Assembly: GCA_937895955.1 (NCBI GenBank)
Contig: CALAZI010000160.1
Coordinates: forward strand, 6,064 to 70,063
Direction: 5' to 3'
Origin: an uncultured Alphaproteobacteria bacterium
GTDB taxonomy: Bacteria; Pseudomonadota; Alphaproteobacteria; Caulobacterales; Parvularculaceae
Length of the DNA stretch: 64,000 nt
Shown: positions 25,122 through 34,672 of the stretch, piece after piece
Numbering within the stretch: the first letter of the stretch is position 1
Layout: the number at the start of each line of letters is the position of its first letter
Made by a program: the position numbers and the translations under genes
Notes under the pieces: model-generated
Told to the model about the DNA's origin: nothing
What the model saw: only the letters and a program-made list of their open reading frames with translations
The model's database searches: none

Positions 25122-25805
25122 TCATGAGAGGTCCTTCGACCAATTGATTCCGTGAACGTAAATTCCGAGCGGGTTTTTATGGATCGCTTCCGCTGTACGC
25201 GGCGGCGACAGGACAATCGTGATATGGGCGGTAAACCGCTCTTGTCTTTCAAACTGGCCGTTGGTGTAGGTTTTTTCGACCCAGCGCACTTCGAAGCTGT
25301 CATCGCTGGCGCGCACCACGCTGGTCACTTCCACAGTGACGCTGCGACGGCCGATTTCAGCGAAAGGATCGTTCTCTCGTGCGTAATCATTTAATGCGAC
25401 GGCGCCGCGATCCGTGGCGAAGTCATAAGCCTTCAGCCAGTTTTCCCGGACAACCACAGGGTCAATCGAAATGGAGCGAACATTGCGAATGAAATTCGCG
25501 ATGTGATGGGCGATCTGCGCGTCTTTCGGTTTGTAAGTTTCAACCGCTGGGCCGACGGCGCGGACTGTCCCGGCCGCGTCAACCTCGACGACATAAGGCG
25601 TCACGATCGATTGCGTCGATCGCCATAAGAGTCCGCCGACGGCTGACAACGCAATGACGAGCGATCCGAACGCAGCCAATCTCCAATTTGCGGCCTGTGC
25701 GCGCGAGGACCCGATCCGCTCATCCCAGATCGCTTGCGCGCGTTGATAGGGAGTCTCCGGCGCCGGGGTTTCGCCGTATTTTACGGAAGAGCGCTTGAAC
25801 ATCAT
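25122..25805 (-). CDS. trbF: TrbF/VirB8 conjugation protein
   Basis: A 227-residue protein starting at the ATG at 25805 (AGGA upstream, overlapping the trbL end). A cytoplasmic N-terminus with ETPYQRAQAIWDERIGSSRAQAANWR precedes one membrane segment (about residues 43-62). The VirB8 periplasmic domain follows, with TPYVVEVD and the closing YVHGINWSKDL. It is the inner-membrane assembly factor of the mating channel. Confidence 0.92.
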   Translation of the reverse strand: MMFKRSSVKYGETPAPETPYQRAQAIWDERIGSSRAQAANWRLAAFGSLVIALSAVGGLLWRSTQSIVTPYVVEVDAAGTVRAVGPAVETYKPKDAQIAHHIANFIRNVRSISIDPVVVRENWLKAYDFATDRGAVALNDYARENDPFAEIGRRSVTVEVTSVVRASDDSFEVRWVEKTYTNGQFERQERFTAHITIVLSPPRTAEAIHKNPLGIYVHGINWSKDLS

Positions 25806-25806
25806 T

Positions 25807-27156
25807 TCAGTCCTCGTCCTGTCGAAGTTTTGGCGCATCGCCGGAACCCGGTCGGTCTCCCGAAGCGACCATGTGCGTCGCCGTCAGGCTCGCGTCCCGC
25901 AATCCCTGCTCGCGGCGCATGCGTTGCGCCCAATCGGGCGCGTTATTTGCCGCTGCGTCTTTTACGCCCGGCACGTCTTTGGCCGCCGAAAGCGCCGGGT
26001 TGATTGATCCGCCGGTTGACGTAAATGCGCGCCGCGCGCCCGATTGAAAGGCTTCGCCCGGCGAGCCCATTGCGCGCGATACGGAACTGCGAGCGCGGTC
26101 AGCAACGCCAGCGGCGCCCGCCTGCGCGACAGCGCCGACGCCGGCGGCGGTTGAACGCCATCCGCTTTCGCCGGACCCGACGCGACCTAGGGAGTAAGCA
26201 GCGCTTGCCCCGCCGGCCATGGACGCTCCCGCGCGCACGGCCGATTGACCGGCGGCGACGCCCGAACGGGCGCCAGACGCCGCAAGCGCGCCCGCGCCTA
26301 ACACTGCCGCGCCTGTACCCGCAGCCGTGGCAACCGCTGCGCCTGCGCCGAGTTGCGGGGCGCCGGCGACAAGCCCTGTGGCGATCCCAGGCCCGAAAAT
26401 GCCAAGCGCCAATAGTGAAAGAGAACCGAGTATGGTTGACGCTGCCTGTTCAAGGGTCACCGATCCAGGCGTGAATGTTGAGGTGACCGATCCGAATATG
26501 GTCGAGCCGATGCCGACGATGATGGCGAGAACCATGAGCTTGACGCCGGAGGCGACAACATTGCCAAGCACCCGCTCCGCCAGAAACGATGTCTTGTTCC
26601 AGAGTGCAAAAGGAACGAGGACAAAACCCGCAAGCGTCGTCAGCTTGAATTCAATGATTGTGACAAAAAGCTGAATGGCGAGAATAAAGAACGCGAAGAG
26701 CACGATCACCCATGACAGCAAAATGATCATGATGGTGACGAAGTTGGTGAAGAAACTGGGGAATCCGATTAGTGAGTTAGCTTCCTCCAGAAGCGGATAA
26801 GCCGCGTCATATCCTATCGCTGCAACAAAGCCCGGCTTTAGAAGGTCCGCTGCGGTAAGCGACGTTCCCGTCGCAACGAGGCCGAGCCCCGCAAAAGACG
26901 AAAAAATGATATTCGCGAGCAGCGCGAAGTTGTTAATGATAAAAGCGAACGCGCCGACATAGAGCACCTTTTTGACAAACTGACCCAGGACGTTTTGTTC
27001 GCCGGCGAACGCCCAGAACAACCCCGCAAGGACGACATCAATGCCAATCAGGACAGCGGTCAGAAAACCGACATCGCCGGCAAGCAGCCCAAAGCCGCTA
27101 TCGATATAGGTGATGAACGTGCTGGTGAAATCGTCGATGACGTTGAGGTCGTCCAT
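25807..27156 (-). CDS. trbL: TrbL/VirB6 polytopic inner-membrane protein
   Basis: The 449-residue protein opens with the typical DDLNVIDDFTSTFITYIDSG and has about five to six membrane segments in residues 30-280. A long alanine/glycine/serine-rich C-terminal tail follows, ending in a polar segment, as is usual for TrbL. It forms the inner-membrane channel. It starts 15 bases after the trbJ stop; no TrbK gene intervenes. Confidence 0.93.
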   Translation of the reverse strand: MDDLNVIDDFTSTFITYIDSGFGLLAGDVGFLTAVLIGIDVVLAGLFWAFAGEQNVLGQFVKKVLYVGAFAFIINNFALLANIIFSSFAGLGLVATGTSLTAADLLKPGFVAAIGYDAAYPLLEEANSLIGFPSFFTNFVTIMIILLSWVIVLFAFFILAIQLFVTIIEFKLTTLAGFVLVPFALWNKTSFLAERVLGNVVASGVKLMVLAIIVGIGSTIFGSVTSTFTPGSVTLEQAASTILGSLSLLALGIFGPGIATGLVAGAPQLGAGAAVATAAGTGAAVLGAGALAASGARSGVAAGQSAVRAGASMAGGASAAYSLGRVGSGESGWRSTAAGVGAVAQAGAAGVADRARSSVSRAMGSPGEAFQSGARRAFTSTGGSINPALSAAKDVPGVKDAAANNAPDWAQRMRREQGLRDASLTATHMVASGDRPGSGDAPKLRQDED

Positions 27157-27171
27157 GGGCGTGCTCGTTGA

Positions 27172-27903
27172 TTAAGAGGGCGTGTAAGCGGAGCCATCGC
27201 CGAGAAAGCGTCCGCGATGTATCCGGGCGCGTTCTTCCGTTTGCAGCTGGCGCGCGCGATCAAGCGCTTCGGCGCGATATTGAACCGCCAGCAATTGCGC
27301 GGTCTGCATGGACTGCTTGGTTTGAAGCGCGAGCAGCTGGTTTCCGGCCTGCTCCACCTGCAGGCCGCCAATAGCGGTTTCGCTCTCGTTGACAATTTCT
27401 TCGAGCGTCGAAACGTCGAGGGCAATCGTCTCTGTCACCTTCGCCTGCATAACGAGGGCGTCATTCAACGCCCTGCTCGCTTCTTTCCAGTGAGCGTTCG
27501 CCGCCGCGCCCATGGCGAGGTTGGAAAAGGCGGAATAATCTTCAGGAAAGAGCGTTTTGAAGGCGGCGTCGATGGTTGCGACATCATAGGCGAGCCCGTT
27601 GGCGGTTTGAATCAACTTGTCGATCTCGACAAGGCGCGCCTTCAACGCCGCCTTTGCCGAATAGGGAAGCTGCGTCAGCTCTTTCGCCTGATTGGCGATC
27701 ATCGCCGCTTCATTCGTCAATTGCTTGATCTGATTGTTGATCATCTCAAGCGTGCGCGCGGCTGTCAGAAGGTTTTGCGCATAGTTGGTCGGGTCGTAAA
27801 CGATCCCGCCCAGGATAAAGGCGTTGGCCGGGGGCGCCTGCGCGATGCTCGCGGAGATTGCCAGTACAAGCGTTGAAACAAGGGTCTTCATTTTGCGTTT
27901 CAT
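27172..27903 (-). CDS. trbJ: TrbJ/VirB5 pilus-tip-like protein
   Basis: A 243-residue protein starting at the ATG at 27903, preceded by AAAGGAG at good spacing and overlapping the trbE stop (ATGA). It has a signal peptide (residues 1-29, ending PPANA) followed by FILGGIVYDPTNYAQN and long helices (MINNQIKQLTNEA), the TrbJ pattern. It is periplasmic and probably sits at the pilus tip. Upstream in-frame codons are the end of trbE in another frame. Confidence 0.92.
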   Translation of the reverse strand: MKRKMKTLVSTLVLAISASIAQAPPANAFILGGIVYDPTNYAQNLLTAARTLEMINNQIKQLTNEAAMIANQAKELTQLPYSAKAALKARLVEIDKLIQTANGLAYDVATIDAAFKTLFPEDYSAFSNLAMGAAANAHWKEASRALNDALVMQAKVTETIALDVSTLEEIVNESETAIGGLQVEQAGNQLLALQTKQSMQTAQLLAVQYRAEALDRARQLQTEERARIHRGRFLGDGSAYTPS

Positions 27904-30329
27904 TCTCTTTCTCCTTTCGATGATGATGGTTCCGGCAAGAGAGCGGCGGCCCAGTCGAGCCCCTTCGCCGCAAGCAGTTGCTGTGCAAAGGGCGCGTCGC
28001 TCGCCTCGCGGAGTAACTTGTCGATGAGCCGGTGATCCTGCGGCGAAGAGGCGCCGCAAAAGACGAGCGCAATGTCTCCCAACCGAAGATCGAAAATGCG
28101 ATTGCCCACGGGAGACTGGTAATAATACTCCTGCTTGGGCGTCATGCTTGCGATGATGTCGATTTGCCGGTCGTTCAGCCCAAAGTTCGAATATGCTGAA
28201 TAGATGCTCGACTCTCGCGCCCGCGGATTGGGCAGGAATATTCTCGACGGACAGGATTCTATAATAGCTGGCGCAATCGTCGATGCTTGCACGTCGCTCA
28301 GCGACTGGGTCGCAAAAATCACAGAAACATTCTTCTTGCGAAGCGTCTTCAGCCAGTCTCGGATTCTTCCCGAAAACATTGGATTGTCGAGAAAGAGCCA
28401 GGCTTCGTCCAACAACAACAGCGTGGGATTTCCGTTGAACCGCTCTTCCAGCCGGTCAAAGAGATAGGTGAGCGCCGGTGCGATAGCCGACTGCTGCCGC
28501 ATGAGCTCTTCCATCTCGAAGCAAACGAGATTCGAAAACGAAAACGCCTCATTATCTGCGTCAAAGAGGTCGCCGAATGCTCCTTCAACGGTGAAAGGCT
28601 TCAACGCATGGCGGAGAGTCCGGTCTTGGACCAGGAGTGAGAAGCCGGTGAGCGTGCGCTCAGCGGTCGGCGCAGCGGCAAGACTGGATAACGCCGACCA
28701 AACCGCCTCTTTGATTGGAGGATCGACCGTCACGCCTTCCTGCGCCAGCAAACCAAGCAGCCAGCGTTGGGCGCGCGCCTGGTCTTCCGGCGCCTCAAGA
28801 TCGCGCAAGGGTTGGAAGGAAAGATCCGCCTTCGACCCGAGATCATAGACGACCCCTTCAAGACCGAGGCTTGCAGCGCGGATCGAGCGGCCTTTATCGA
28901 ACGCGAAAACTTGCGCATTCTCATAACGGTGAAACTGCGCGGCGATGAAAGCGAGAAGCACCGATTTACCAGCGCCGGTTGGCCCGACGATCAGGGTGTG
29001 TCCGACATCGCCGATATGGGTCGACAATCGAAACGGCGTATGGCTGCGGGTTGTCGCCAGGGCCAAGGGCGGTCCGCCCAGATGATCGTTACGCGCCGGC
29101 CCCGCCCAGACGGAGGACAATGGCGCGATATGCGCTAGGTTTAACGTGTGAATGAGCGGCTGACGGATATTGGCGTAGAGATGTCCAGGCAGACTGCCGA
29201 GCCATGCATCCACGGCGTTCACCGACTCGCGAATGGTCACAAAGCCACGTTCGTTCAGGACGCGCTCGATTTCCCGAACGCGTTGATCAACGACGCTCCG
29301 CTCCTGATCGTGTACGATAACCGACGTCGTTAGAAACCCGAAAGAAACGTCGTCCGCGCCGAGTTCCTGCAACGCCGCATCCGCATCCGCCGTCTTATTG
29401 TCGGCGTCCGTATCAACGAGGGCGCTGGCTTCATTGAACAGAGTCTCTTTGATGATTGCGGCAATGGATTTGCGTTTGGCGAACCACTGGCGGCGGTATT
29501 TGGCGAGTTCAGCGGACGCCCTCGCCTTATCCATTGCGATGAAGCGTGTCGTCCAGCGATAAGGAAATGCGAGCGCGTTGAGGCTATCCAAGAAACCCGG
29601 TTCGCTCGCCGGCGGAAAACCGAGGACGGAAATCACCCGCAGATGCGCTTCACCCAGTTTTGGTTCAAGACCGCCCGTTAGCGCCTCATCGACGATCAGC
29701 GCATCAAGATAGAGAGGCGTTTCCGGGGCGATGATGTCATGCCGTTTTGAAGACACACACGCATGCAGATAGGCAAGCGTTTCATCATCATCGAGCGGGC
29801 GGCATTCCGGCATCGCCAGCGCCAAGAGATCGATCGCTTTGTCTGTCTCCTGGATAAAATAACCAAGACGGTCGCCCGCATGGTCCAGAGCGGCAAGTTC
29901 GTCCTGTTTCAGGAATGCTCGCTCGGCTCGCGCCGTCCGGTCGGCCGGCGGCATATAAGCCAAGGTGAGAAAGTATTCGCATTCGAAAAATTCCGCGGTC
30001 GATTCAAATGCGGCGCGGCGCTCCTCGTCGATGAGGAATGATAAGGGGCACGGCCACGCGCTCGTCGGATAATCCGCCGCGGGAACCCTGCCCGCTTCGA
30101 AATGCAACACCCAGCCTGATCGGAACCTGCGCAGAACATTGTTGATGCGCGCCGTATATCTGAGAAGTTCTTCAGGGCTGGCGCTTTCGAGATCAGGACC
30201 GCGATAACGGATAGTCCGTTGCAGCGCGCCGTCTTTATTCAGAACAACGCCCGGCGCGACAAGCGCCGCCCAGGGAAGATAATCGGCAAGGCGCTTCGGA
30301 CGCTTTTGATATTCGGCGAGATTCAGCAT
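27900..30329 (-). CDS. trbE: TrbE/VirB4 conjugation ATPase
   Basis: The 809-residue protein starts at the ATG at 30329 (MLNLAEYQ), inside the end of trbD. It has the N-terminal CagE/TrbE domain and the C-terminal motor with P-loop GPTGAGKS, Walker B LLLLDEAW and the downstream FATQSLSD. It is the main energy source for pilus assembly and substrate transfer. All motor motifs are present. It overlaps trbD by 7 bases and trbJ by 4 bases. Confidence 0.95.
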   Translation of the reverse strand: MLNLAEYQKRPKRLADYLPWAALVAPGVVLNKDGALQRTIRYRGPDLESASPEELLRYTARINNVLRRFRSGWVLHFEAGRVPAADYPTSAWPCPLSFLIDEERRAAFESTAEFFECEYFLTLAYMPPADRTARAERAFLKQDELAALDHAGDRLGYFIQETDKAIDLLALAMPECRPLDDDETLAYLHACVSSKRHDIIAPETPLYLDALIVDEALTGGLEPKLGEAHLRVISVLGFPPASEPGFLDSLNALAFPYRWTTRFIAMDKARASAELAKYRRQWFAKRKSIAAIIKETLFNEASALVDTDADNKTADADAALQELGADDVSFGFLTTSVIVHDQERSVVDQRVREIERVLNERGFVTIRESVNAVDAWLGSLPGHLYANIRQPLIHTLNLAHIAPLSSVWAGPARNDHLGGPPLALATTRSHTPFRLSTHIGDVGHTLIVGPTGAGKSVLLAFIAAQFHRYENAQVFAFDKGRSIRAASLGLEGVVYDLGSKADLSFQPLRDLEAPEDQARAQRWLLGLLAQEGVTVDPPIKEAVWSALSSLAAAPTAERTLTGFSLLVQDRTLRHALKPFTVEGAFGDLFDADNEAFSFSNLVCFEMEELMRQQSAIAPALTYLFDRLEERFNGNPTLLLLDEAWLFLDNPMFSGRIRDWLKTLRKKNVSVIFATQSLSDVQASTIAPAIIESCPSRIFLPNPRARESSIYSAYSNFGLNDRQIDIIASMTPKQEYYYQSPVGNRIFDLRLGDIALVFCGASSPQDHRLIDKLLREASDAPFAQQLLAAKGLDWAAALLPEPSSSKGERE

Positions 30330-30577
30330 GAGAGATACGCACCATGATTCAAGTGTCTGACGCCCACCTCCAGAAATTTCGGGTCTTTCTTCGCAGCGTA
30401 AACCGCGGCGGCATGTCCGATCAGTCCCAGCACAATGCCCGCTAACCACATCTGCATCCCGAGCCCGACGGCGGCGGCGATGGTGCCGTTGATGATGGCA
30501 ATGCCGCGCGGCGCGCCCGCCATTAAGAGCGGCTCCGTCAGGCTGCGATGAATTGGGATAGAGAAGCCCTCAATCAT
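30323..30577 (-). CDS. trbD: TrbD/VirB3 inner-membrane protein
   Basis: An 84-residue protein starting at the ATG at 30577, with GAGGGGA about seven bases upstream; the TTG further up is not needed. It opens IEGFSIPIHRSLTEPLLMAG, the TrbD/VirB3 signature, followed by two membrane segments (about 28-46 and 48-64) and a short tail. It works with TrbE at the inner membrane. Confidence 0.92.
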   Translation of the reverse strand: MIEGFSIPIHRSLTEPLLMAGAPRGIAIINGTIAAAVGLGMQMWLAGIVLGLIGHAAAVYAAKKDPKFLEVGVRHLNHGAYLSC

Positions 30578-30588
30578 TGTCTTTCCCC

Positions 30589-30915
30589 TCAAACCAGCGC
30601 GCCGCCGCCGAAGGAAAAAAAGGCGAGGAAGAAGCTTGTCGCGGCAAAAGCGATCGAGAGCCCAAAAACAATCTGAATAAGGCGGCGGAATCCGCCGGAC
30701 GTATCCCCGAACGCAAGTGACAGTCCGGTGATAATGATGATGATCACAGCGACGATGCGCGCGACGGGCCCCTCAATCGATGCGAGAATTTGCGTCAATG
30801 GCGCTTCCCATGGCATGCCGGATCCCGCAGCGTGTGCATGTCCGCTGAAAAACAATATACCGATGGCAAGTAATGCCGACAGATGAAGGGCGCGAGAATA
30901 GCTGCGAGCGATCAT
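30589..30915 (-). CDS. trbC: TrbC/VirB2 pilin precursor
   Basis: A 108-residue protein with a signal peptide (cleavage probably after HAHA at residue 29), a short polar segment (GSGMPWEAPLTQI) and two hydrophobic segments (about 50-68 and 83-104) separated by a basic loop with SGGFRR. This is the VirB2 pilin layout. It overlaps trbB by four bases. Confidence 0.92.
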   Translation of the reverse strand: MIARSYSRALHLSALLAIGILFFSGHAHAAGSGMPWEAPLTQILASIEGPVARIVAVIIIIITGLSLAFGDTSGGFRRLIQIVFGLSIAFAATSFFLAFFSFGGGALV

Positions 30916-31916
30916 GAATGGTCTCCGTTATTGACGATAAAAAGTTCAGGCGCGTCGGCGGGCTGCAGCATGTAGCCTTGCTGTTGGTCATACCCCGTGA
31001 CGCGAATGATCTCGGTGACGCGCCGCCCTTCATGCGTCTTCTCGATAAAGGCGACGACGTCGACGGCTTCCGCGATCAGGGATTGCGACGCGCTTTGAGA
31101 CCGCTCTCCGATCAATTGCTCCAGACGTGCAAGCGCCAAGACTGCTGAATTCGCATGGATAGTCGCAATGCCGCCCGGATGGCCCGTGTTCCAGGCTTTC
31201 ATGAGGTCGAGCGCCTCGCCGCCGCGGACCTCCCCGACGATAATTCGGTCCGGTCGCAATCGCATGGTCGAACGAACGAGCGTTTCAAGCGACACGCGCT
31301 GCGATGTGCGCAGGGCGATGGAGTCTTTTGCTTCGCATCGCAGCTCTCGCGTGTCTTCGAGAATGACGACACGCTCATTGTGTTCTGCGATTTCAGCAAG
31401 AAGTGAGTTCGCCAGAGTTGTTTTACCGGACGCCGTACCGCCGGCGATCAGAACACTGCTTCGCATACGCACGGCTGATCTAAGAACCTGCGCCTGACGT
31501 TGCGTCATGACCCCGGCCAAAACATAATCGTCGAGAGGAATGACGATCTTCGAGGGCTTTCGGATCGTGAATGCAGGATTGCTTGAGACTGGCGGCAAGA
31601 CGCCTTCAAATCGTTCGCCGGTTCCCGGCAGTTCTCCGGAGATAATCGGGTGCTCTTGATCGCAGACGGTGTCGAGAGCCGATGCGACAAGTCGGATAAT
31701 CCGCTCGACATCGGCAGCCGCCATGGGCGCGTCCGCTCTCTCACGACCACTTCCAGCGCGCTCGATCCACAAGGCGCCGTCGGGATTGGCGATGATTTCG
31801 GTCACGCCGTCATCGTCAAGCGCGCTTGCGATTGCCGGTCCGAACGCAGTCTTGAGCATCGAAATCCGGCGAAATGCTACCCGCGCAGTGTGTTGTTGGC
31901 CCTGGAGGTTGATCAT
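30912..31916 (-). CDS. trbB: TrbB/VirB11 hexameric ATPase
   Basis: A 334-residue ATPase with P-loop GGTASGKTT, the Asp box EDTRELRCE, Walker B RIIVGEVRGGEALDLMKAWN and the His-box GHPGGIATIHANS, all in VirB11 order. It supports pilus biogenesis and substrate translocation. A second start at MLKTAFGP (20 codons in) is also possible. It overlaps the CopG-like gene by four bases. Confidence 0.94.
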   Translation of the reverse strand: MINLQGQQHTARVAFRRISMLKTAFGPAIASALDDDGVTEIIANPDGALWIERAGSGRERADAPMAAADVERIIRLVASALDTVCDQEHPIISGELPGTGERFEGVLPPVSSNPAFTIRKPSKIVIPLDDYVLAGVMTQRQAQVLRSAVRMRSSVLIAGGTASGKTTLANSLLAEIAEHNERVVILEDTRELRCEAKDSIALRTSQRVSLETLVRSTMRLRPDRIIVGEVRGGEALDLMKAWNTGHPGGIATIHANSAVLALARLEQLIGERSQSASQSLIAEAVDVVAFIEKTHEGRRVTEIIRVTGYDQQQGYMLQPADAPELFIVNNGDHS

Positions 31917-32359
31917 TGGACCGCCTCCGCGCGCTGTTCGCTTGTCGCTGCGGTCAAGCCCATATGTTCGAGCAGCGTGTCGGTGAATCGCTCCTGTCCC
32001 ATGAGGCGATCGCCGACCTGCGAGATAAACCGCTCGAACCGCTTTTGACCTAACGCTTCAGCGGCGGCGCGGTTTTGCTCCGGCAGTGGCGGCGTGATGC
32101 AGAGGTAATAGAGAATGTAGAGTGCAAGCGTTTCGGTCTGCGCTGATGCGTCGTCGGCAAGGCGCTCCATTGCTCGCGTTAACTTGTCGAGCCGTTTGAT
32201 CAGCGCTGCATATTCCTGAGAATCTTCTTTGGGATTTAGAAGCTCGACAATCGCCGCTTCCACAATCGATGCCTTGGTGACGCCGGGCCGCTCCGCAGCG
32301 CGCGACAAGAGCGTTTCCGCTTTTTCTCCCAACCGAACCTGCAGTCTTGCTTTTTTCAT
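31913..32359 (-). CDS. CopG/ribbon-helix-helix-like protein between trbB and traG
   Basis: A 148-residue protein whose first 45 residues (KKARLQVRLGEKAETLLSRA..TKASIVEAAIVELL) fit a ribbon-helix-helix DNA-binding domain. A helical C-terminal region with LALYILYYLCITPPLPE is typical of CopG-like proteins encoded at this site in alphaproteobacterial ICEs. It may regulate the transfer operon or help the coupling protein at oriT. It lies 3 bases after traG and overlaps trbB by four. Confidence 0.85.
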   Translation of the reverse strand: MKKARLQVRLGEKAETLLSRAAERPGVTKASIVEAAIVELLNPKEDSQEYAALIKRLDKLTRAMERLADDASAQTETLALYILYYLCITPPLPEQNRAAAEALGQKRFERFISQVGDRLMGQERFTDTLLEHMGLTAATSEQRAEAVQ

Positions 32360-32362
32360 GGT

Positions 32363-34384
32363 TCAAAAACTCGGCGTAATGCTGTCTGGATGCCTGTCCA
32401 TGACGGCCGCGCGCTGCGTCGCGGTCCTCGCGATATCCTGAAGTTTCTTGACTTGTGCAGCATCGTCATCATTTTCCGATGTCGATGGGGCGCGCGGTTC
32501 TGGATCGGGCTCGCTTGCCGTCGGCATGGCGAATTCATGCTGCATGGCGTGTCCGCCATCGTCATTGTCGCCCTCGCCTTTGACCATATCGAACCAGGGT
32601 TGGCTCAGGCGTGCATCCGTTCTGGCGACGATGCCGGACCAATTGTCCTCACGAGCTTTCGGCGCATCTGTGTAAAAATCATCTTCGGCTCTGATGTCAG
32701 GCGGCGCGAGGCAACGTGCGGTGAAATTCTGGTCCCGGAAGTATTGAAGTTTCTGGGCGCGAATTGGCGCGACGCCCGACACCATCGCAATCGCCTCGCT
32801 AGGCGGAAGCTGCATGACTTCGCCGGGCGTCAGCAACGGCCGTGCTGTCTCCTGACGCGACACCATGACGTGGGCGAGCCATGGGGCAAGCCTGTGGCCG
32901 GCGTAGTTTTTCTGGGCGCGCAGTTCTGTCGCTGTGCCAAGCGAATCCGAAATGCGCTTGGCTGTTCGTTCGTCATTCGCCGCAAAGGCGATGCGCACAT
33001 GACAATTATCCAATATGGAATTGTTGGCGCCGTATGCTCTCTCGATTTGGTTCAGAGATTGTGCGATCAGGTAAGCGCGAACGCCATAGCCAGCCATAAA
33101 GGCAAGCGCCGATTCAAAAAAGTCGAGCCGCCCGAGCGCCGGAAATTCATCGAGCATCATCAGCAACCGATGCGCTCTCTCGCCAGCGTTGCTCTCCAGT
33201 TCCTCCGTCAACCGACGGCCGATCTGATTCAAGATGAGGCGCACCAACGGCTTGGTTCTCGATATGTCGGACGGCGGCACGACGAGGTAAAGTGAGACCG
33301 GCCGCTCAGCGTTCATCAGATCGTCGATCTTCCAGTCGCAACGGCTCGTGACACGCGCGATGGTCGGATCGCGGTAAAGCCCCAAGAAGCTCATCGCCGT
33401 CGATAAGACGCCAGAGCGCTCGTTTTCCGACTTATTGAGCAGCTCCCGCGCGGCTTGCGCCACCACCGGATGAACCTTTGGCGCCTCGACCGTTCCGATA
33501 TGATTGGTGATCATCATCACTTTCAGCGTGCGCTCAAAGCTGCGCGAGGGGTCGGATAAAAACGCGGCGACGCGCGCCAGCGTCTTTTCTCTTTCGGCAT
33601 AAAGAACATGCAAGATGACGCCGACAAGAAGCGCGTGGCCTGTTTTTTCCCAATGGCTGCGGCGTTCCAGCGATCCTTCGGGGTCGACAAGAATATCCGC
33701 TATGTTTTGAACATCGCGCACCTCTTGTTCGCCACGGCGCACTTCAAGCAAGGGATTATATTTTGCTGAAAGTGAGTTGGTCGGATCGAATAGAAGGCAG
33801 TGCGAAAATCGAGAGCGCCATCCGGCGGTCAACTGCCAGTTTTCGCCTTTAATATCGTGAATGACCGCACTCCCGGTCCAGGAGAGGAGCGTCGGGACAA
33901 CCAGTCCCACTCCCTTCCCGGACCGGGTCGGGGCGAACGCCATGACGTGTTCGGGGCCGTCATGGCGCAGATACCGGCCCTTCCATTTTCCCAAGAAAAC
34001 GCCTCGGGCATCGAAAAGGCCGGCATGCGCGATGTCTTGGCGGCGAGCCCATCGCGCAGAACCGAAAGTCGTTACATTTTTTGTTTGGCGCGCGCGCCAT
34101 ACGGAACCGGCTATCGCGGCCGCCGCGCCCAACATGCCGCCGGAGGCTGCGATCCCTCCGCCGCGCATGAATACATCGGGCGCATATGGTTCAAACGCGT
34201 ACCACCACTCGAAAAGCCGCCACGGATAATAGACGGGTAAATCGAAAGCGACGAACCAGGGCGCGCCAAGCGCACTGTCAAAACCCAGAGCGCCGGCGAC
34301 GTAAGCGGTCGCAACCCAAAGGGCCGCGCCGATAATAAGGAAGACGATTATCGCTTGACCAATGAGTATTTTTGTCGGCGTCAT
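32363..34384 (-). CDS. traG: TraG/VirD4 type IV coupling protein
   Basis: I start at MTPTKILIG (34384), giving 673 residues, because the membrane segment follows at once. Two N-terminal membrane segments (about 6-26 and 72-94) are followed by the motor domain with P-loop PTRSGKGVG, Walker B LLMMLDEFPALG and the FxAxx region AYLIAQSLNQIE. It recruits the relaxase-DNA complex to the channel. In related elements the relaxase gene is near; here it is 28.5 kb away. Confidence 0.93.
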   Translation of the reverse strand: MTPTKILIGQAIIVFLIIGAALWVATAYVAGALGFDSALGAPWFVAFDLPVYYPWRLFEWWYAFEPYAPDVFMRGGGIAASGGMLGAAAAIAGSVWRARQTKNVTTFGSARWARRQDIAHAGLFDARGVFLGKWKGRYLRHDGPEHVMAFAPTRSGKGVGLVVPTLLSWTGSAVIHDIKGENWQLTAGWRSRFSHCLLFDPTNSLSAKYNPLLEVRRGEQEVRDVQNIADILVDPEGSLERRSHWEKTGHALLVGVILHVLYAEREKTLARVAAFLSDPSRSFERTLKVMMITNHIGTVEAPKVHPVVAQAARELLNKSENERSGVLSTAMSFLGLYRDPTIARVTSRCDWKIDDLMNAERPVSLYLVVPPSDISRTKPLVRLILNQIGRRLTEELESNAGERAHRLLMMLDEFPALGRLDFFESALAFMAGYGVRAYLIAQSLNQIERAYGANNSILDNCHVRIAFAANDERTAKRISDSLGTATELRAQKNYAGHRLAPWLAHVMVSRQETARPLLTPGEVMQLPPSEAIAMVSGVAPIRAQKLQYFRDQNFTARCLAPPDIRAEDDFYTDAPKAREDNWSGIVARTDARLSQPWFDMVKGEGDNDDGGHAMQHEFAMPTASEPDPEPRAPSTSENDDDAAQVKKLQDIARTATQRAAVMDRHPDSITPSF

Positions 34385-34672
34385 GATTGAATTCTCGCAA
34401 CCGCTTTGCGGCGTTTCACGAATCAATCATCCGCTTACCTAGGCTAGAAAGTCACTCGCAGTTATGAAGGGTTTCTCAGGGGCGCTAAGGGAGGGTAATT
34501 AATTTGCAAACGGGGCTTGTGATCGCGTGAATATCCCACATCAAATAGAAAGTGGCGCTATTAGCCGTCTAAACCAAATTGATATGTTTGCGCCTGGAAC
34601 AAAGTTGTCCAAGCCGGGCAACATCGACTATATAGATTCAAAGAGTGTGTATGATTAAGTGCAAATCGCTCT

